Origin: Lunularia cruciata
Taxonomy: Eukaryota > Streptophyta > Marchantiopsida > Lunulariales > Lunulariaceae
Assembly: GCA_948567375.1 (NCBI GenBank)
Contig: OX419760.1
Span: 11,594,001 to 11,658,000, forward strand
Direction: 5' to 3'
DNA length: 64,000 bases
Shown here: piece after piece, positions 33,470 to 45,499 of the stretch
Position numbering within the stretch: position 1 is the first letter of the stretch
Layout of the letters: each line of letters begins with the position of its first letter
The notes under the pieces: generated by a model
Database searches by the model: none
What the model was told of the DNA's origin: nothing
What the model saw: the letters and a program-made list of their open reading frames with translations, nothing else
Position numbers and translations under genes: made by a program

Positions 33470-34483
33470 ATGGCACCTGAGGCATTGGCAAGGACATGGA
33501 CGTTTCTCACCGCTATGGTGAGTAGTACGTTATGGAGGGAAGGGCAGGCAGGAGATGGACGAGAGCAAGAATTGCTGCAGTACGTGTTGAAAAATGCTGA
33601 GAAAAATCCGGAATCGGTTCTGAAAACGATCGATCAGTATGCTAGACGGTCGTGGCTCATGAATATTGGGGAGGACAAGGGGATCTATCTCGACCAGGCA
33701 CTAACGGCGCGCAAACCCAAAGCAGTTCTGGAAATTGGAGCTTACGTTGGCTACTCAGCTGTCAGGATTAGCAAGCAGTTGGATCAGCCCGGTTCAAAGA
33801 TTATTAGTTTGGAAATGTCTGCGGAGAATTCTAGCATCACTCGACAGGTTGTCGCCCATGCTGGTACGTTTGCTTCTTAGATCTGCACTTTCAAAGAAAC
33901 ATTCAATGCCTGTGAGTTCAACTGTCTACTGTCTCAGTGTTGCTGTTTCATATTCTGCTACAAATTCATTAGCATGAGTCCCAAACTAGTTGCAGTTTGG
34001 CGCTTCTTCTGATTCACAGTTTCGTCGTCATCACCATTGGCTTTGCAGCACCTAGTACATTTTAGACAATCACCAGCAAGGATTATTTTTCATGTTGCGA
34101 CTTCTCATGTCCGCGGGCGATATTAAATTTGTTATCCTGCAGGCCTATCCGATAAGGTGCAAGTGGTAGAGGGCATTTTGAAGGACAAGATCGATGAGGT
34201 GAAGAGGCTGCTACACGGTCTAGAGGCTGAGATTTTTGACTTTGTGTTTCTTGACCATGACAAGAACTACTACCTTTCGGACTTCCTTATTCTGAAAGAG
34301 CATGGGCTAGTTGGCAAAGGCACGGTCCTGTTCGCCGACAATATGAAAATCCCTGGATCCCCCTTGTACAGGGAATACGTGATGAAAAGTAATGCTGATG
34401 ATTTTGACACAGTGGAGCACAATACACGGTTCGAGTACTTGAGATGGCTGCCAGACAGTGTTATCATTTCCACCTGCAAGTAA
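33470..34483 (+). CDS. Catechol O-methyltransferase, animal/fungal (COMT) type, two exons
   Basis: Transfers methyl from S-adenosylmethionine to a catechol hydroxyl, Mg-dependent. Exon 1 is 33,470-33,863 and exon 2 is 34,143-34,483, with a 279-base GT-AG intron in phase 1; the product is 244 residues. Helical N-terminal part with SWLMNIGEDKG (61-71). SAM motif LEIGAYVGYSAVRI (87-100). Ribose-binding Glu115 in ISLEMS. Metal and catalytic residues are Asp169 and Lys172 in FLDHDKN, and Asp197-Asn198 in FADN. Glu229 sits in RFEYLR. All correspond to D141, K144, D169, N170 and E199 of soluble animal COMT. It is not the plant CCoAOMT or the large plant COMT family. About the size of soluble animal COMT (221); a hydrophobic N-terminal stretch (7-21) might be a weak membrane or sorting signal. 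Looks intact. The natural substrate cannot be read from sequence. Confidence 0.88.
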
Positions 34484-36620
34484 AGGACCCTCGAATGCAC
34501 ATACATTTCCAGCAGAACTTCAGAACATTTGTTATGACCTCCGAACTAATGAACCTTCGTGGCAGCAATTTCTTCTAGATTGGGACCACTGAACGTGGAG
34601 AAATTCAGAGACAAGCAATAGCTTCGTTGGTGTGCACCGTCTACGCCTCGGCGACGGAAGACTCGACATGCGGATTCTTTCAGAACGCGTCATGGCTCTT
34701 TCTGGAAGAATCGCAAGATTCTCGCAGCTGCACGTTACGGACTCCGGTGTAGATCATTCTACACTGTAAGCGAATGCCTTTGTACAGCTCTTGTCAATAG
34801 TACCCATCCAAAAGCTTGAGCTGTGCATCAGGCCAGTTATGTTACTGAGGGTTTTTAGGGTACTATCGCGGAAAGGATTTCTGGAAGAGTAGTTCCTGTC
34901 ATTGTGAATCGGAGTCATAGGCCCTGGGCCTTTAAAAGTATGACATCACGAGATTATGCCGATAGGGGTAATCCCGCCGCAGAAGCATTCGTTGAGTCTT
35001 TTAACCCAACTGCTCATTATGACCTGTCAATCATGTCTTTGATCTTCTTTGTCCGACTTTATTGAATGAGTGCAGAGAGTAAATACACACTACCTTATGG
35101 AATCCTCTCTTCATTTGCCTCATCGTCTTCGATGTGATCAGTGTTTTACGGGGAAAGTCAAGTCGTGGGAATGCTACAACTGTAAGAGCCGTCAGAGTGC
35201 ATGATGCGCGGGGGATCATAGCTGGTTAAAGTGGGGCCACAAACGAATCATGAATTTCAATTCCAGCTGGATAAGATTCTCATCTGTGAATCCCATTTCC
35301 TCTACGATGGGTGTTTTGGACCGCTTCCGTATTTGGGTGGCCCTCTGCACGTCTTCGTCCCAGCAAACAGTAAGAACCCCGACTGACAAAAGAATACTGA
35401 ATGTCCTCAATCATCAGAAGGAACTGCAGGGGGTATTTAAAAGCACTTCGAGCAGGTGGTTTAGACACCTGAGGTTGAAGCAGGATGCAACAGATTACTG
35501 TAGGTTAACCACACACCAACCATGTCATGCAGCGAACTCCCAGGTAGTGCGGAGGTGCTGGAAGCCATCGACCGTATCTCTTGTAGACCCGTTGAAGTTG
35601 TAAATGCTTGCATTACACCGAATGAGAGTGTACAGAACTCTCTATGTGCGTATTAGGATGTACAGTAGTACAGGTGCAGAAAACCGATTTCAAACGGAGT
35701 TCTCCATTCAATTAGCACGTCTAAGATAATGTCCAGAAGCAAAATACACTGAAAAGAAATCGAAGAATCACTCAATGAAGAGGAAATCGAAGAATCACTA
35801 AACTGTTAGTTTGTTCGGACTGGAATGGTAGTCATGGTGCGCAAATGGACAACAGAGGTGTACGAAGTGTTTACTGAAGGATGACTGCGGGTATAGGGTC
35901 AACTCCGGAAGAATAAATTATGAGTAGTTGTAAACTTTTGGAGGGAATAATTGACAGAGTTCATAAATTGAAACTTTCAGGAATATTTAACGCAACAAAT
36001 TAACAAAAAGAGTTCCCGATGTGGGACTATGGACAAACACCTGCAAAACCTTGTGGGTCTCCGAACATAACCTCAACAAGTTGTATGGATCAACCGATAC
36101 GGATACCCGTAGAACCTCCAATGAAACCTCCTAATGTATCAAATTAAGGCAAAAGTCTTACCTTGATTTTAAAAGGATTTACAGTAAAGGGATGTTTCCT
36201 TATCTAGTCCATGGAAGTGAAGCTATTAGTGCTGCATGTTTGGAATTTAAAACCTTGTTCTTGAAATTTTTTTATTCTTCGATACTCCTTATACAAGATT
36301 GTCTCTTATAGTATTGTCTTTTGAGTTGTAAGTTTCCTCTCTAGCATAGCAGAATAAAAACTGGGTCCCCAGCAATATACATCGAATTTTAGATTCTTTG
36401 CAGTCATCAAAACTAGATACACATATTCCTCTGGATAATTCTATACTTGAGCTTTAAAATTTTTATTAGGGAATCAACGATTTACATCTAAAATTGTAAT
36501 CCAGGATCTAAAGCATATTAGAAATGAACGAAGTTCTATTTGCAGATCAATGTAAGAAATGATGCCCCTGGTATCATATGGCGAAGGAAGTCAGTAGATG
36601 AGCAACATCTAAATAATATA
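34484..36620. other. COMT 3' region and spacer
   Basis: 34,484 to about 34,980 has gene-like composition and probably contains the COMT 3' UTR. Overlapping short frames on both strands at 35,216-35,603 show no domain. 35,600-36,620 is AT-rich, with a short direct repeat (AAATCGAAGAATCACT near 35,756 and 35,784). No gene is supported. Confidence 0.4.
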
Positions 36621-36839
36621 TTAGTATAGTAAATAGTATAGATCTAAATAGTATACTATACAAGACGAGGCAACTATGTAGAGTAATTTTACCGCACACA
36701 TTTCGAGTCTTTCTTCACCAAAAGCTTTAATTTCTCTCGAGAAGTCCACTTCAAACTTGAAATATTGTAAATTGACCCACAGGATAGTACTGTCTAGGTT
36801 CATACACTTCGTAGGCTGGCCATAGATGTACGTCGGCTG

Positions 36840-37477
36840 CTCCGATCGCCATAGTAACGGTACGAATTTTTTCCTTCCAGTTGCATACAAGAAGTAAGCA
36901 AATCCGAAGAAGCCTATAATGAATCCCTCGGCGCTAGCAGCCCTCTCAATCAACATGGTATTTGTGATTTCATCACCCGGATATGGTGAAAGAGCGCACG
37001 GTGGAAGCGGGGAGCCACACAGTCCTGCATTAGGAGTGAAATAGGCAGCACCGAACTTTCAGACCTTACCGCCTGGTATTGGTCCTGTAAGGTAATTGTT
37101 GGAGATGTTGAAGTAGGACAAGAACGTAAGGCCCGAAATCTAAGTAGGTATTGTGCCAGATAGCTCGTTGTTGCACAAATCCCAAAGACTCAATATTTTG
37201 GAGATTCCTGAAGGTTCCAGGAATCGTCCCATGGAAGGGTTTCCCGCCTGACAGAGACCAGCCTGACAAAGGTGTGGTGCCCGATAATTTTGTTTTGTGC
37301 ATAAAGATAGAATTTTTGTCAGCATTGTCCAAAGAAAGAGAACGGAAATTTTCTGCTAAGTTCCTAGTCAAATTCATACTTTAGTCCAACTTGGCAGTTA
37401 AGGAGGAAGAGATGAGTACCGGGTGAAGGACCGAGTTGCACTTTGGTCCAACATTGTGGTCTAACCGGCTACTTTCT
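36840..37477 (-). pseudogene. Leucine-rich-repeat receptor-like protein, C-terminal pseudogene
   Basis: Read on the minus strand, the segments give the end of a plant LRR receptor-like protein. LRR units come first (FHGTIPGTFRNLQNIESL, then DLCNNELSGTIPT, then LSYFNISNNYLTGPIPGGK). The cysteine-bearing cap NAGLCGSPLPPC follows, then an acidic juxtamembrane stretch, then a transmembrane segment (GFIIGFFGFAYFLYATG near 36,876-36,932) followed by RKK. There is a stop (TAG) after GTIPT, a TGA after PGGKV, and at least one frame change between units, so it is dead. No kinase domain follows. The 5' part is cut at about 37,477 where a retroelement fragment begins. LRR-RLPs act at the plasma membrane in defence or development. 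Confidence 0.8.
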
Positions 37478-37485
37478 CAGCAGCG

Positions 37486-38029
37486 ATGAGATTTTACCTA
37501 GGTTTGGTCCACCCATATGCATCTTCATTATTCACTTGTGAGTGTGGTTGTACATTAGATATAGCCATGGTCCATGTGACACCATGTTCTTTTGGAAAAC
37601 ATAAGATAGTTATCCATGATGCTAGTAGGGACATAGTGTTTGCTAGGGCACGAGAGAGTATACACTTGGCTTGGAGGGAGTGTTCATATGCTTTGCAAAT
37701 GACACGTGTCAAGGCAGATTTATACTGTCCAAGATGATTAGGTGACTATAGCAGATGTCGTGGTTACGGACCCTACGCAGGATACAATTTTGGATGGAGT
37801 GATTACCCATTTCCCTGGATGAGCAGCAAGTGTAGCAGCAGATCTCAAGGTCTCCAAGTATATGAGCATGCAGCAAGGTCACCTCTTTGTTCCTCTAGCT
37901 TTTGAGTTATATGGAACGATAAACACAATGTTCGACACATTGTCAAAGAGTGCACGAGAGCTTATCATGTTAGGCGCTAGGGGTACCACTCTCACTCTCA
38001 TTCTTTGTAGTGTATTTTAGACAATGTGT
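37486..38029 (+). pseudogene. Non-LTR-type retroelement C-terminal fragment (restriction-endonuclease-like)
   Basis: The frame at 37,486-37,737 shows RFYLGLVHP, then CECG, then DIAMVHVTPCSFGKH..IHD. This is the Cys/His pattern often seen at the end of LINE-like polyproteins. A second frame from about 37,742 gives VVVTDPTQDTILDGVITHFPG, a TGA, then AASVAADLKVSKYM and FVPLAFELYG. The D...TDP...KVSKY spacing resembles the restriction-like endonuclease fold. Two frames and one stop make it inactive. It is fused to the broken end of the LRR pseudogene and ends 25 bases before the LTR of element C. Assignment to an exact clade is uncertain. Confidence 0.5.
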
Positions 38030-38053
38030 GTCCATTGCTCTACAAAGGGTAGT

Positions 38054-38996
38054 TGTCACGCCATTTGTAACATCGCATCTAGATTGCTCAAACATTGGAG
38101 TAGTAGTGATAGTAGTTAGAGGTATTTTGGCAATTACTCATATACTCCTTTCCGAAGATCAGATTTCATATTTGGGGTACTAACTACATAGTGGTGCTCA
38201 CCGTCACTTGCATTGTTCACATTGTCAAGTGTGCCGTCAGCAAGACCGTTGGGTGAGACCTAGGTCAAAATCAGGAGTATACCCTAGAAGTGCAGCTCTA
38301 TAGAGCTCACTTTTTTATGTTGAGCCTTCAAGTTCCTAGCTAGAGTGGATAGAAAGCCGACGAGCATCTCTTGGAGTCTTTTAACTAGAGTGGATGTGGC
38401 TTGACTGTAATTAATACCCAATTGTTGGCAGATTGTTGAATGATAGATCAAATATTGATCTGATTGAGTGTGATTCAAGTTGTATAAACAAATTGATTAC
38501 ATCAAAGAAGTGAGAGTCAGTGAGAAATCAAGTGTAGGAATTGAGGGTGGTGGTGGTATCTCCAAGCCTGATGGATCATGTACCTTGATCGTAGTTTTTA
38601 TTTCCTTGGGAGTGATTGTATGTGGGAGTGATGGCCAAATTTTGAGCAAAGAGAAGCAATTTTCAGGCGATAGTTATGATTTTGAGCTCATGAGGTGAAA
38701 ACAAGACCAATTTGGTGCGAGTTGAGCTCAAAAAGTGAAATTAAAGGTGGAGTTTGGAACCTATTCCCGCAAATTAGAGATTTGAAGATCCTTATCTTTC
38801 CAATTTGTCTTGAATGAAAAGTTAGCGGAGCATTTGGCGGTCAACCAAATTTAGTGATTTTTAGGGATACATTAGATTTTATGTCAAATTTTATGAAGGA
38901 TTTATGTCAGATTTTGGCAAGAAGAAATTTGATCCCATTCTCTGTGATCCTTGTAGCTCAAGAAGTAGATAAGTACTCTGATTATATCAAATGCCA
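38054..38996 (+). repeat. 5' LTR of element C, internally deleted
   Basis: Starts TGTCACGCCATTTGTAACATC and ends ATGCCA before the primer-site-like sequence at 38,999. It lacks the segment holding the tRNA-like module found in B and D. Confidence 0.8.
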
Positions 38997-39561
38997 AATG
39001 TTGGCAGAGTCAATCCGGTGTTGATTTATGAGATGGAGGGTTTTGTTTAGCCTTCTTGTCATTGGACCTCCTCCATTCTCTACTTCATGTTTGTACACCA
39101 TGTTTGTATGAGGTACCTTGAATTTAGAGCGTTGGTGCTCTAGTGTGCTCTTGGTAGTGAAGTTGGAGTGATGACCAGTCAGACTACCTGTGTTTCTCTC
39201 TGATGAAGTAAGAAGTGATGACTTGCAAAGATCATGAGAGTGCATGTTGTGATAGTAGGTTATAGGTTGTACTTCCGCCTAATGTAGTTGTCGAATTTTA
39301 GGGTTGGTGACGTTCAGTTGGTGGTGTTTGCACTTGAAGGTGTTGGCACTTGGTAGTGTTAGTACTTGGTGGTGATTTTTGGTGCGGTATTTGTGGTGGT
39401 TCAGTTGCGGATTGAACAATTGCGGATTTGTGGTGATTTAGTTGATTTTTGGTTACTTTGTCATGACAAAGTTCTTTGGGGATTCAAGAGAGGATAGCGC
39501 TACAATACACAATGGATTTACTCAAAGTGATGCTCAATATCAACCTATGTCTTAGGTCCCA

Positions 39562-41155
39562 ATGAAGGAGGAGATTGACTCCAAGTTAAAATTTAACATA
39601 AGAGTTAATTTAGTTGAGAGTGCACGTGGTGTGTCTGCACTTGTTGTTGGACATGGACAAGATTTATGGGCTTGGGGCAATGGTACTCATTCTACCAGAG
39701 TAAGGCCTATGGCCTTTGGAAGCCCTAGGCCTTACTCTCATAGAATGGGTACCATTGAGTTGGATGATTTCATCCAAGAGTTCAAAGTTGGTGTGATCTA
39801 TAGCAAATGTGCAACCCAACTCTATTCATGCCCTTCATGGCATGGAAGTGGTTAGTTCAACACTTGGAAGGTCCGCCAATGGATAACTACCATGAGTTCA
39901 AGGGAGCTCACTTAGAGGAGATTGAGCTATGGAGACAATTTTGGTCTCCAAACTATGTCTGTATCCCTTCAAGCTTGGTTTCTAGGGGTAGATTGGTTGT
40001 ACGCTCATATGAGTTCTAGCTCTAGTAGCATTGGTGGATCTCTTGGAGATGGTGCTTCTATAAATAGAGGTACTATTATAGGAGGTGGTTTAGTATCAAG
40101 ATTTAATCTCATGGTGGAGTACTTCCAATGTTTGAGACAGAACTATCATGGAGTGCCAAACTGACAAGTTGAGGAGCTTGCAAGAGTTCTAGCGGAAGGC
40201 TTGAGAGAGCCTATGGGAGGCATACACTCGCATGAGATGGCTGATCAATTTTACTCAAGGAGTTATTGAGCCCAAGCAGTCCTATTTTGGTATGGGATAC
40301 TATAGGGAGTTACAACGTAGAGTCCATATGCTATGTTGTTATAGGCTACTTTGCTTACTTTGGCAGTGGTCTTTGGTTTGGCTGAGCATATAAAGCTCCA
40401 TCTGGTGAATGAGAGAGTGGTGACATGTGGATTTGGTAGGGAGACCTCATCCACAATTGTTACTTCTTCCAGAGTGAAGTAGAGTACATCATGCCATGTT
40501 GGTTTTGAGGACAAGGTGGACAACCCAAATCCTATGGAGTGAGTAGAAGGTCTATTGAGTTAGACCTTTCTCTTCATTTTTGGGTCAACATCAGCCAATG
40601 AGTGGTAGTGTTGCTTGTTGGACTTGTGGTGGACCTCACTATAGGAGAGAGTGCACTCAGGACAATGGATTTGGTACCTCTAGTGCATCACAATCAACAC
40701 AAAGACATTATGAGCATTGCCACAGATTTAGCCACAATAATGACTAATGCTTTGACCAACACCCGGAGTTACGGAGTGGTACGGCTATGGTAGGTGGTAA
40801 AGGAGCTCCATGTGGAGGAGGAGGTGGAAGACGTGGTGGTAAAGGATCCACACCTAGTAGAGATGTAGTACTTGCCCTTAATTTTGATACATCCATGACT
40901 ACTTGGATTGAGCAAAGATTGGCTAGCATGGCCATAGCTGAGAAGAAATCAGATGCGGGTGCTGAGGCTTCCACCTCATATGACAATGATAGAGACATCT
41001 TTGACTTCATATGCAGAGCAACACAAGTAGGAGCAGCACAAGCTATGGATGCCATAGTGACTAGGAGTGCAGTACGTGCTCTAGAGCCTAGTGGAGCATC
41101 AATGGAGTTAGACCCACAGAGAGGAGAGGTTGGTAGACATGTTAGACTTCCCTAG
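39562..41155 (+). pseudogene. Gag of element C with zinc-knuckle region
   Basis: Starts MKEEIDSKLKF and includes GTIELDDFIQEF, YHEFKGAHLEEIELWRQFW and the region equivalent to FGLAERIELN in D. Zinc knuckles: the first is CWTCGGPHYRRECT-like near 40,618-40,656, the second is degraded (YEHCHRFSHNND) near 40,707-40,745. A basic Gly/Arg-rich stretch (GGGGGRRGGKG) near 40,815 follows. A 21-base palindromic phrase around the GGCCTTTGGAAGCC segment near 39,710 is a local duplication. Several stops and frame changes. Confidence 0.75.
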
Positions 41156-41313
41156 TCTTTTACACTCTCTAAGGCACTACATACAACATCCATGGCTCCT
41201 AGACATCCTAGTGTAGGTGTAGTAGGTGGTGATAAGGTGCATGATAGACTACCTACTTGTAAGCCACCTACTATTACACAGAGTAAGTGTAGCACAATGT
41301 TAGGAGCGATTAA

Positions 41314-41700
41314 TTGATTATGCACTTTCCATTATTCTCAACCAATGACATGTGTACATTGGGAGTTGACCCAACCCCAATGTTCTGGTTGGCTGCCAAG
41401 CTTTGTGAGAGTAGGGATGATGTGGTCCCTACTACTAGAGCAGAGGTGGTTGATAGTGAAGTTGAATTTGTTGAGGAGCATGGGATCTACTCTATGACCA
41501 ATGGTTTGTGGCAAGAAACAACGGCTAGATTAGAAGAGTTACCAGCTAGACCGGCCTTTGAGCAAGCACGGTTTACACCTGGAGTTGTCCTATTGGATAA
41601 CCAAAGGAGGATTTTTTGTTGCGTGGGACCTTCAAGGAAGGTCTATACACCACAAAGGGTCTTACTTGACTTTGGTGCGTAACTCTTTATGTTGGGGAAG
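41314..41700 (+). pseudogene. Aspartic protease region of element C
   Basis: The open frame at 41,314-41,682 is parallel to D, ending in QRRIFCCVGPSRKVYTPQRV and then LLDFGA, where D has LLDSGA. The active-site Ser is changed to Phe (TCT to TTT), consistent with C-to-T decay. Position between gag and the MTase linker supports the call. Confidence 0.7.
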
Positions 41701-42369
41701 GCCACAATTATCGGTTTGGAGTTATGGAAGATCAATGTAGAGAGGTGTCCGTTTCAAATCTAGACATCTCTAGGTGGTGGTTCTACATAGTTCTACATCA
41801 CATGCGGAGAGCTTGTTGTTCAAATTCAGCCTGATCATCCAATGATAGCTTGGTGGTGAGAGCTCAGGCCATTACAACCTTAGCTGAGTCATATGATTGT
41901 TAGTTGGGAGAGCACCGTTATATCCCATGGGTTTCAGTATTGACTATTGGGAGGAGATAGCCTCCTATAGAACAGGTTGGTAGTCAGGTGAGGGATGGGT
42001 ATGTTTCCTACTAGTATGCTTTAGTACTAGTAGTCTTGGCTCACTACAATCATGGACCATGGCAACATCAATTTCCGCTTTTAATGGTTATGTCACTTGG
42101 CCTAATGATTTATTGGAGAGGAATGCCCATATGGAGGATAATCTAATACCAAAGGAGATCACTTAGATTTGGAGTACAAGTAGGATTGTTCTATCTACCT
42201 TGGATGTTCCATTGTGGAGCTCAAAGGAGGCATTGCAACACCATGCAACAACATGCAGATCGGTTGGTGCAACATGCTTGGAGTGGAGCCTTTGTACCAC
42301 GAGGAGACTAGTGTAAGGATGAGCCTCTAGGGTTGATTACCTTGAAACCTCTAGATATCACACTCATTG

Positions 42370-43420
42370 CTTGGTAGTATCCTATAGAGTGAGTATGTCT
42401 ATTGGAGTTGTTCAGTAGGATTAACATTGGACTAGTTGCGATATTACATGCGGGTATATGAGTACAGAGGTACTTGTATGTGGAGAGAGATGAGACTACT
42501 AGGCAAGTCTCTCTACATCATGTGACACACTTGGCCTATTGGTATCTTGAGTTATTATCAATGTCAACAATCAAGGGTTACCAAAAAACCCCTAATAGTA
42601 GACATTTCCTTGTTGAGGGTGCAAGATTTGGAGAGATATGGTCCTAATTCATTTGGTGATTTTTGGATGGCCATGTTAGGAACATACATGTGTTGGCCGA
42701 GGTTTAGGTCTTTAGGATCCCCATTCTGGTGTGTTTTGGGAGATGTTACATACACTACAACATCTCCAAGTTCATCAATCCATTTCTCCATCTTACATTT
42801 TGGAGAACATCCCTTTGATGGGTGATTCTTGCACCCGAGTTGTGACAAGTACACATCAGGTCCATTCTTGGATGGAACCTGCCATATTGTTAGATGCAAT
42901 TAGAGTGGGATCATGGGCTCATTGTCTTTGTCTATGGTCAATAAACCTCTTACATAGAGAGGTTCAACAATGTGCTTATGATGGAATTCAACAACTAGAC
43001 CATATCATTGTTGATGAAATCTTGGATGTTGGGTGTCAATCTCAAATGGTGGTAGTGACTAATAGGTCACCTATGGCAGTGGTGAACCTAGTTTGAAGGC
43101 CTAGAGCCGGTTTTCCCACACTTATGAGTTTTCTAGGCTCCCATGCTTTTTAAGGGGGAGGTCCTAGATTGGTTTGGGACTCACAATTACAATAATTGAT
43201 GGAGCCCAATGCTAATAAGAGAGAGCGGGCAATGGTTTTTTATGCTAGTATAACTGCTTTTCTAGTAGTGTCAAAGGCATCTAGGTACCAAGTATTAGGT
43301 CAAGCTATGGACCTAAAATATTTGACCTAGATTGTGAGCCTTGGTATCAAGTGTTAGGTCAGGCTATGAACTTGAATTGTTTGACCTAGACTGTGAGCCT
43401 TGGTTTGATAGAACAACGTA
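42370..43420 (+). pseudogene. Cytosine-5 DNA methyltransferase domain of element C
   Basis: Motif I near 42,392-42,430 reads LLELFSRINIGL. RYLYVERDET follows (42,466-42,497). Motif IV keeps the W-P-C codons (catalytic Cys codon at 42,674-42,676), but the next codon is TAG where B and D have CAA. In the frame 42,731-43,096 motif VI is ILENIPLMGD. Motif VIII is WAHCLCLW, where AHRxR is expected. YDGIQQLDHI and ILDVGCQSQ follow. Near 43,340-43,400 VLGQAMNLNCLT gives the motif IX/X end. Reverse transcriptase begins about 400 bases later, so the MTase lies between PR and RT. Broken by stops and at least two frameshifts. Confidence 0.85.
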
Positions 43421-43819
43421 GGATGCACTTGATAAGCATCACCACTTGGACACTTGTGAGCTCTATGCCTATTGAGACAATTTATGCATATGCCGGAGGT
43501 GATGGACCGAATGGGTAGGATATTCTTGGGACATAGCCAATTGCTACTAGGGAGAGTGGTCTACTTGGAGTCCATCCACGTGAGCATGGTCTACTTGGAT
43601 TACACCCTTGGTCTACTTGGGATGCAACTAGAGGACATATGGAGCTTGTAGCTAGATCAGGGTGAGTTTTTCACACTAAGGTTGGGACCTCTAGTGGTTG
43701 GAAGCATGATACTACTACTCCAAAGGGCCCAATGTAGTAGCTAGTTAGTACATCTTCCACTCCTACTATAGTTATAGAGGATACTTGGGAGCCAAATCTT
43801 AGATCCAAGCTTACAAGAG

Positions 43820-44600
43820 GGGAAAGATGGAGAGTTTGGAGGTTCTTGAGGAGCTACACGAGTTGTTTGCCTTCAATATGAAGGATTTGGGTGTCTGAAG
43901 GGACATGGTATACGGATTGAGCAGACTAGCAATACACAAGTTTTTGGACATCCTTATTGATATAGTGACATGGAGAGAACATTGATTCAGAGTTGGAGTT
44001 TGAGGTTGGTTTGGTGGAGATTTCACATGGTGAGTATGAATCAGCTATAGTGATGCCAACCAAGAAGGATATGCATGGCAACTACACAAATAGGTAGATG
44101 TGTGGAGATTACCGTCCCTTCAACCAACCAACTTGGGCGATCGGTATACCATGCTTACACCAAAGGGTATCTTTGATATAATTGGGTATGCAAAGGTCTT
44201 TAGTACTTTGGATCTTAAAGCATGATATCATTAGTTGCTGATCAAGGAGGAAGATAAGTCCAAGATAGAATTTTGGACTATTGATCCTCACGGAAAGGAT
44301 GTGTTATGTTATTGGAGTTCTTACCATTTGGGTTAAAGAATGCTCTTGCTGAGTTCTAGAGGGTCATGGATAGGATCCTAACTGGATTGGATTTTGCTTA
44401 GTGCTATATTGATGACATTTTGGTCTATAGTACTACTATGGAGGAGCATGAGAGATAGTTGTTGGAGGTGTTTGAGAGGTTGAGATGTCATGGACTCAAA
44501 TTACGTCTTGGGAAGTGTAGGTTCTTCCATGAGCAAGTTGAGTATTTGGGTCGCACTATCTACCCCAAAGGACTTGGTGTTTAGCAGACCAAAGTAGAGG
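43820..44600 (+). pseudogene. Reverse transcriptase of element C, heavily decayed
   Basis: Begins with LEVLEELHELFAFNMKDLGV, the typical gypsy pre-RT phrase. Pieces follow for the fingers/palm (DYRxLN-like region near 44,105), FSTLDLKA near 44,200, the PFGLKNA equivalent near 44,325 and CYIDDILVYS near 44,402-44,430 (YIDD box visible in the DNA as TATATTGATGACATT). The thumb with EYLGRTI follows near 44,540. Many stops. Confidence 0.8.
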
Positions 44601-44651
44601 CTACATATTCCTCAACCTATGAATGTGAACAAACTGTGAGTATTCCGTGGG

Positions 44652-45180
44652 TTGGAGAACTTCTATAGCTGGTATGTTAAAGGATTTAGTGCTATTGCCA
44701 AGGCCTTGATGAAGCTAACCAAGCTTACACAGGAGTCTTGTTGGAGAGATGAACAAGAGAGAGCTTTTATAGAGCTCAAGAAGAGGTTGACATCTACTCT
44801 TATTTTGAGGAGAACAATCAAAGGACAAATATTCTAGCTTCACATTGATTGGAGTATGTTGGAGCTTGGAGCAATACTCACCCAACATGATGATGAGGGG
44901 AAGGAGTTTGTGGTGGCCTACGCTAGTTTCTCCAACTATTCAACAAAAGCAAAGTATAGTTCATATGAGGGAGAGTGCTTGGCAGCAATATAGGTAGTAG
45001 CACATTTCTGATGTTACCTATTTGTAACCCCTTTACTCTCAGCACTGATCATCAACCATTGAAGTGGTTGATAGAGTCCAACAAGCTTTTGTGGAAGCTT
45101 GCACGATGAGCTCTGATTTTACAAGAGTATGTTTTCATTGTTATTCACAGACCTAGAGTGGTGAACCATGATGCCAATAG
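44652..45180 (+). pseudogene. RNase H region of element C
   Basis: The open piece 44,652-44,837 gives RGLENFYSWYVKGFSAIAKAL and FIELKKRL. Next is the LHIDWSMLELGAIL segment (D of the RNase H site), then VVAYASFSN, YSSYEGECLA (E) and STDHQPL-like DNA near 45,045 (D). The catalytic framework is visible, though broken by stops. Confidence 0.75.
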
Positions 45181-45499
45181 GTTGGGTAGAAACCCATGTC
45201 CCAGCCAGCAAGATCAGACCAGAGCACTTTTGCATGGTGAGATAGATGAGGAGATGGTGCCAGGTTGGCATGTATTTGCCTTTCTCTATATATTTTTTGA
45301 GGCTTTGGTGGTATCTCTCTCAACGCATACAGGAGGAGTTATTGAGGTCACATATCTAGAGAGTGGAGATAGTGGTACAGTTCAGCGAGACATTTATGAT
45401 GATGTCTTAATAATGGATTATCTTTGCATTGGTGTTGTGGGTGGCATAGTTGGGGCCAAGGAGAAAGATTGTGTTCTCTAGCAAGCCAGATGGCTCAGA

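Noticed and set aside
34157-34506. Minus-strand 78-codon frame over COMT exon 2
   Set aside because: Antisense shadow of conserved COMT coding sequence.
35216-35603. Two opposing frames of 64-117 codons
   Set aside because: No recognisable motif and no splice or partner evidence. Likely chance frames in somewhat GC-richer spacer.
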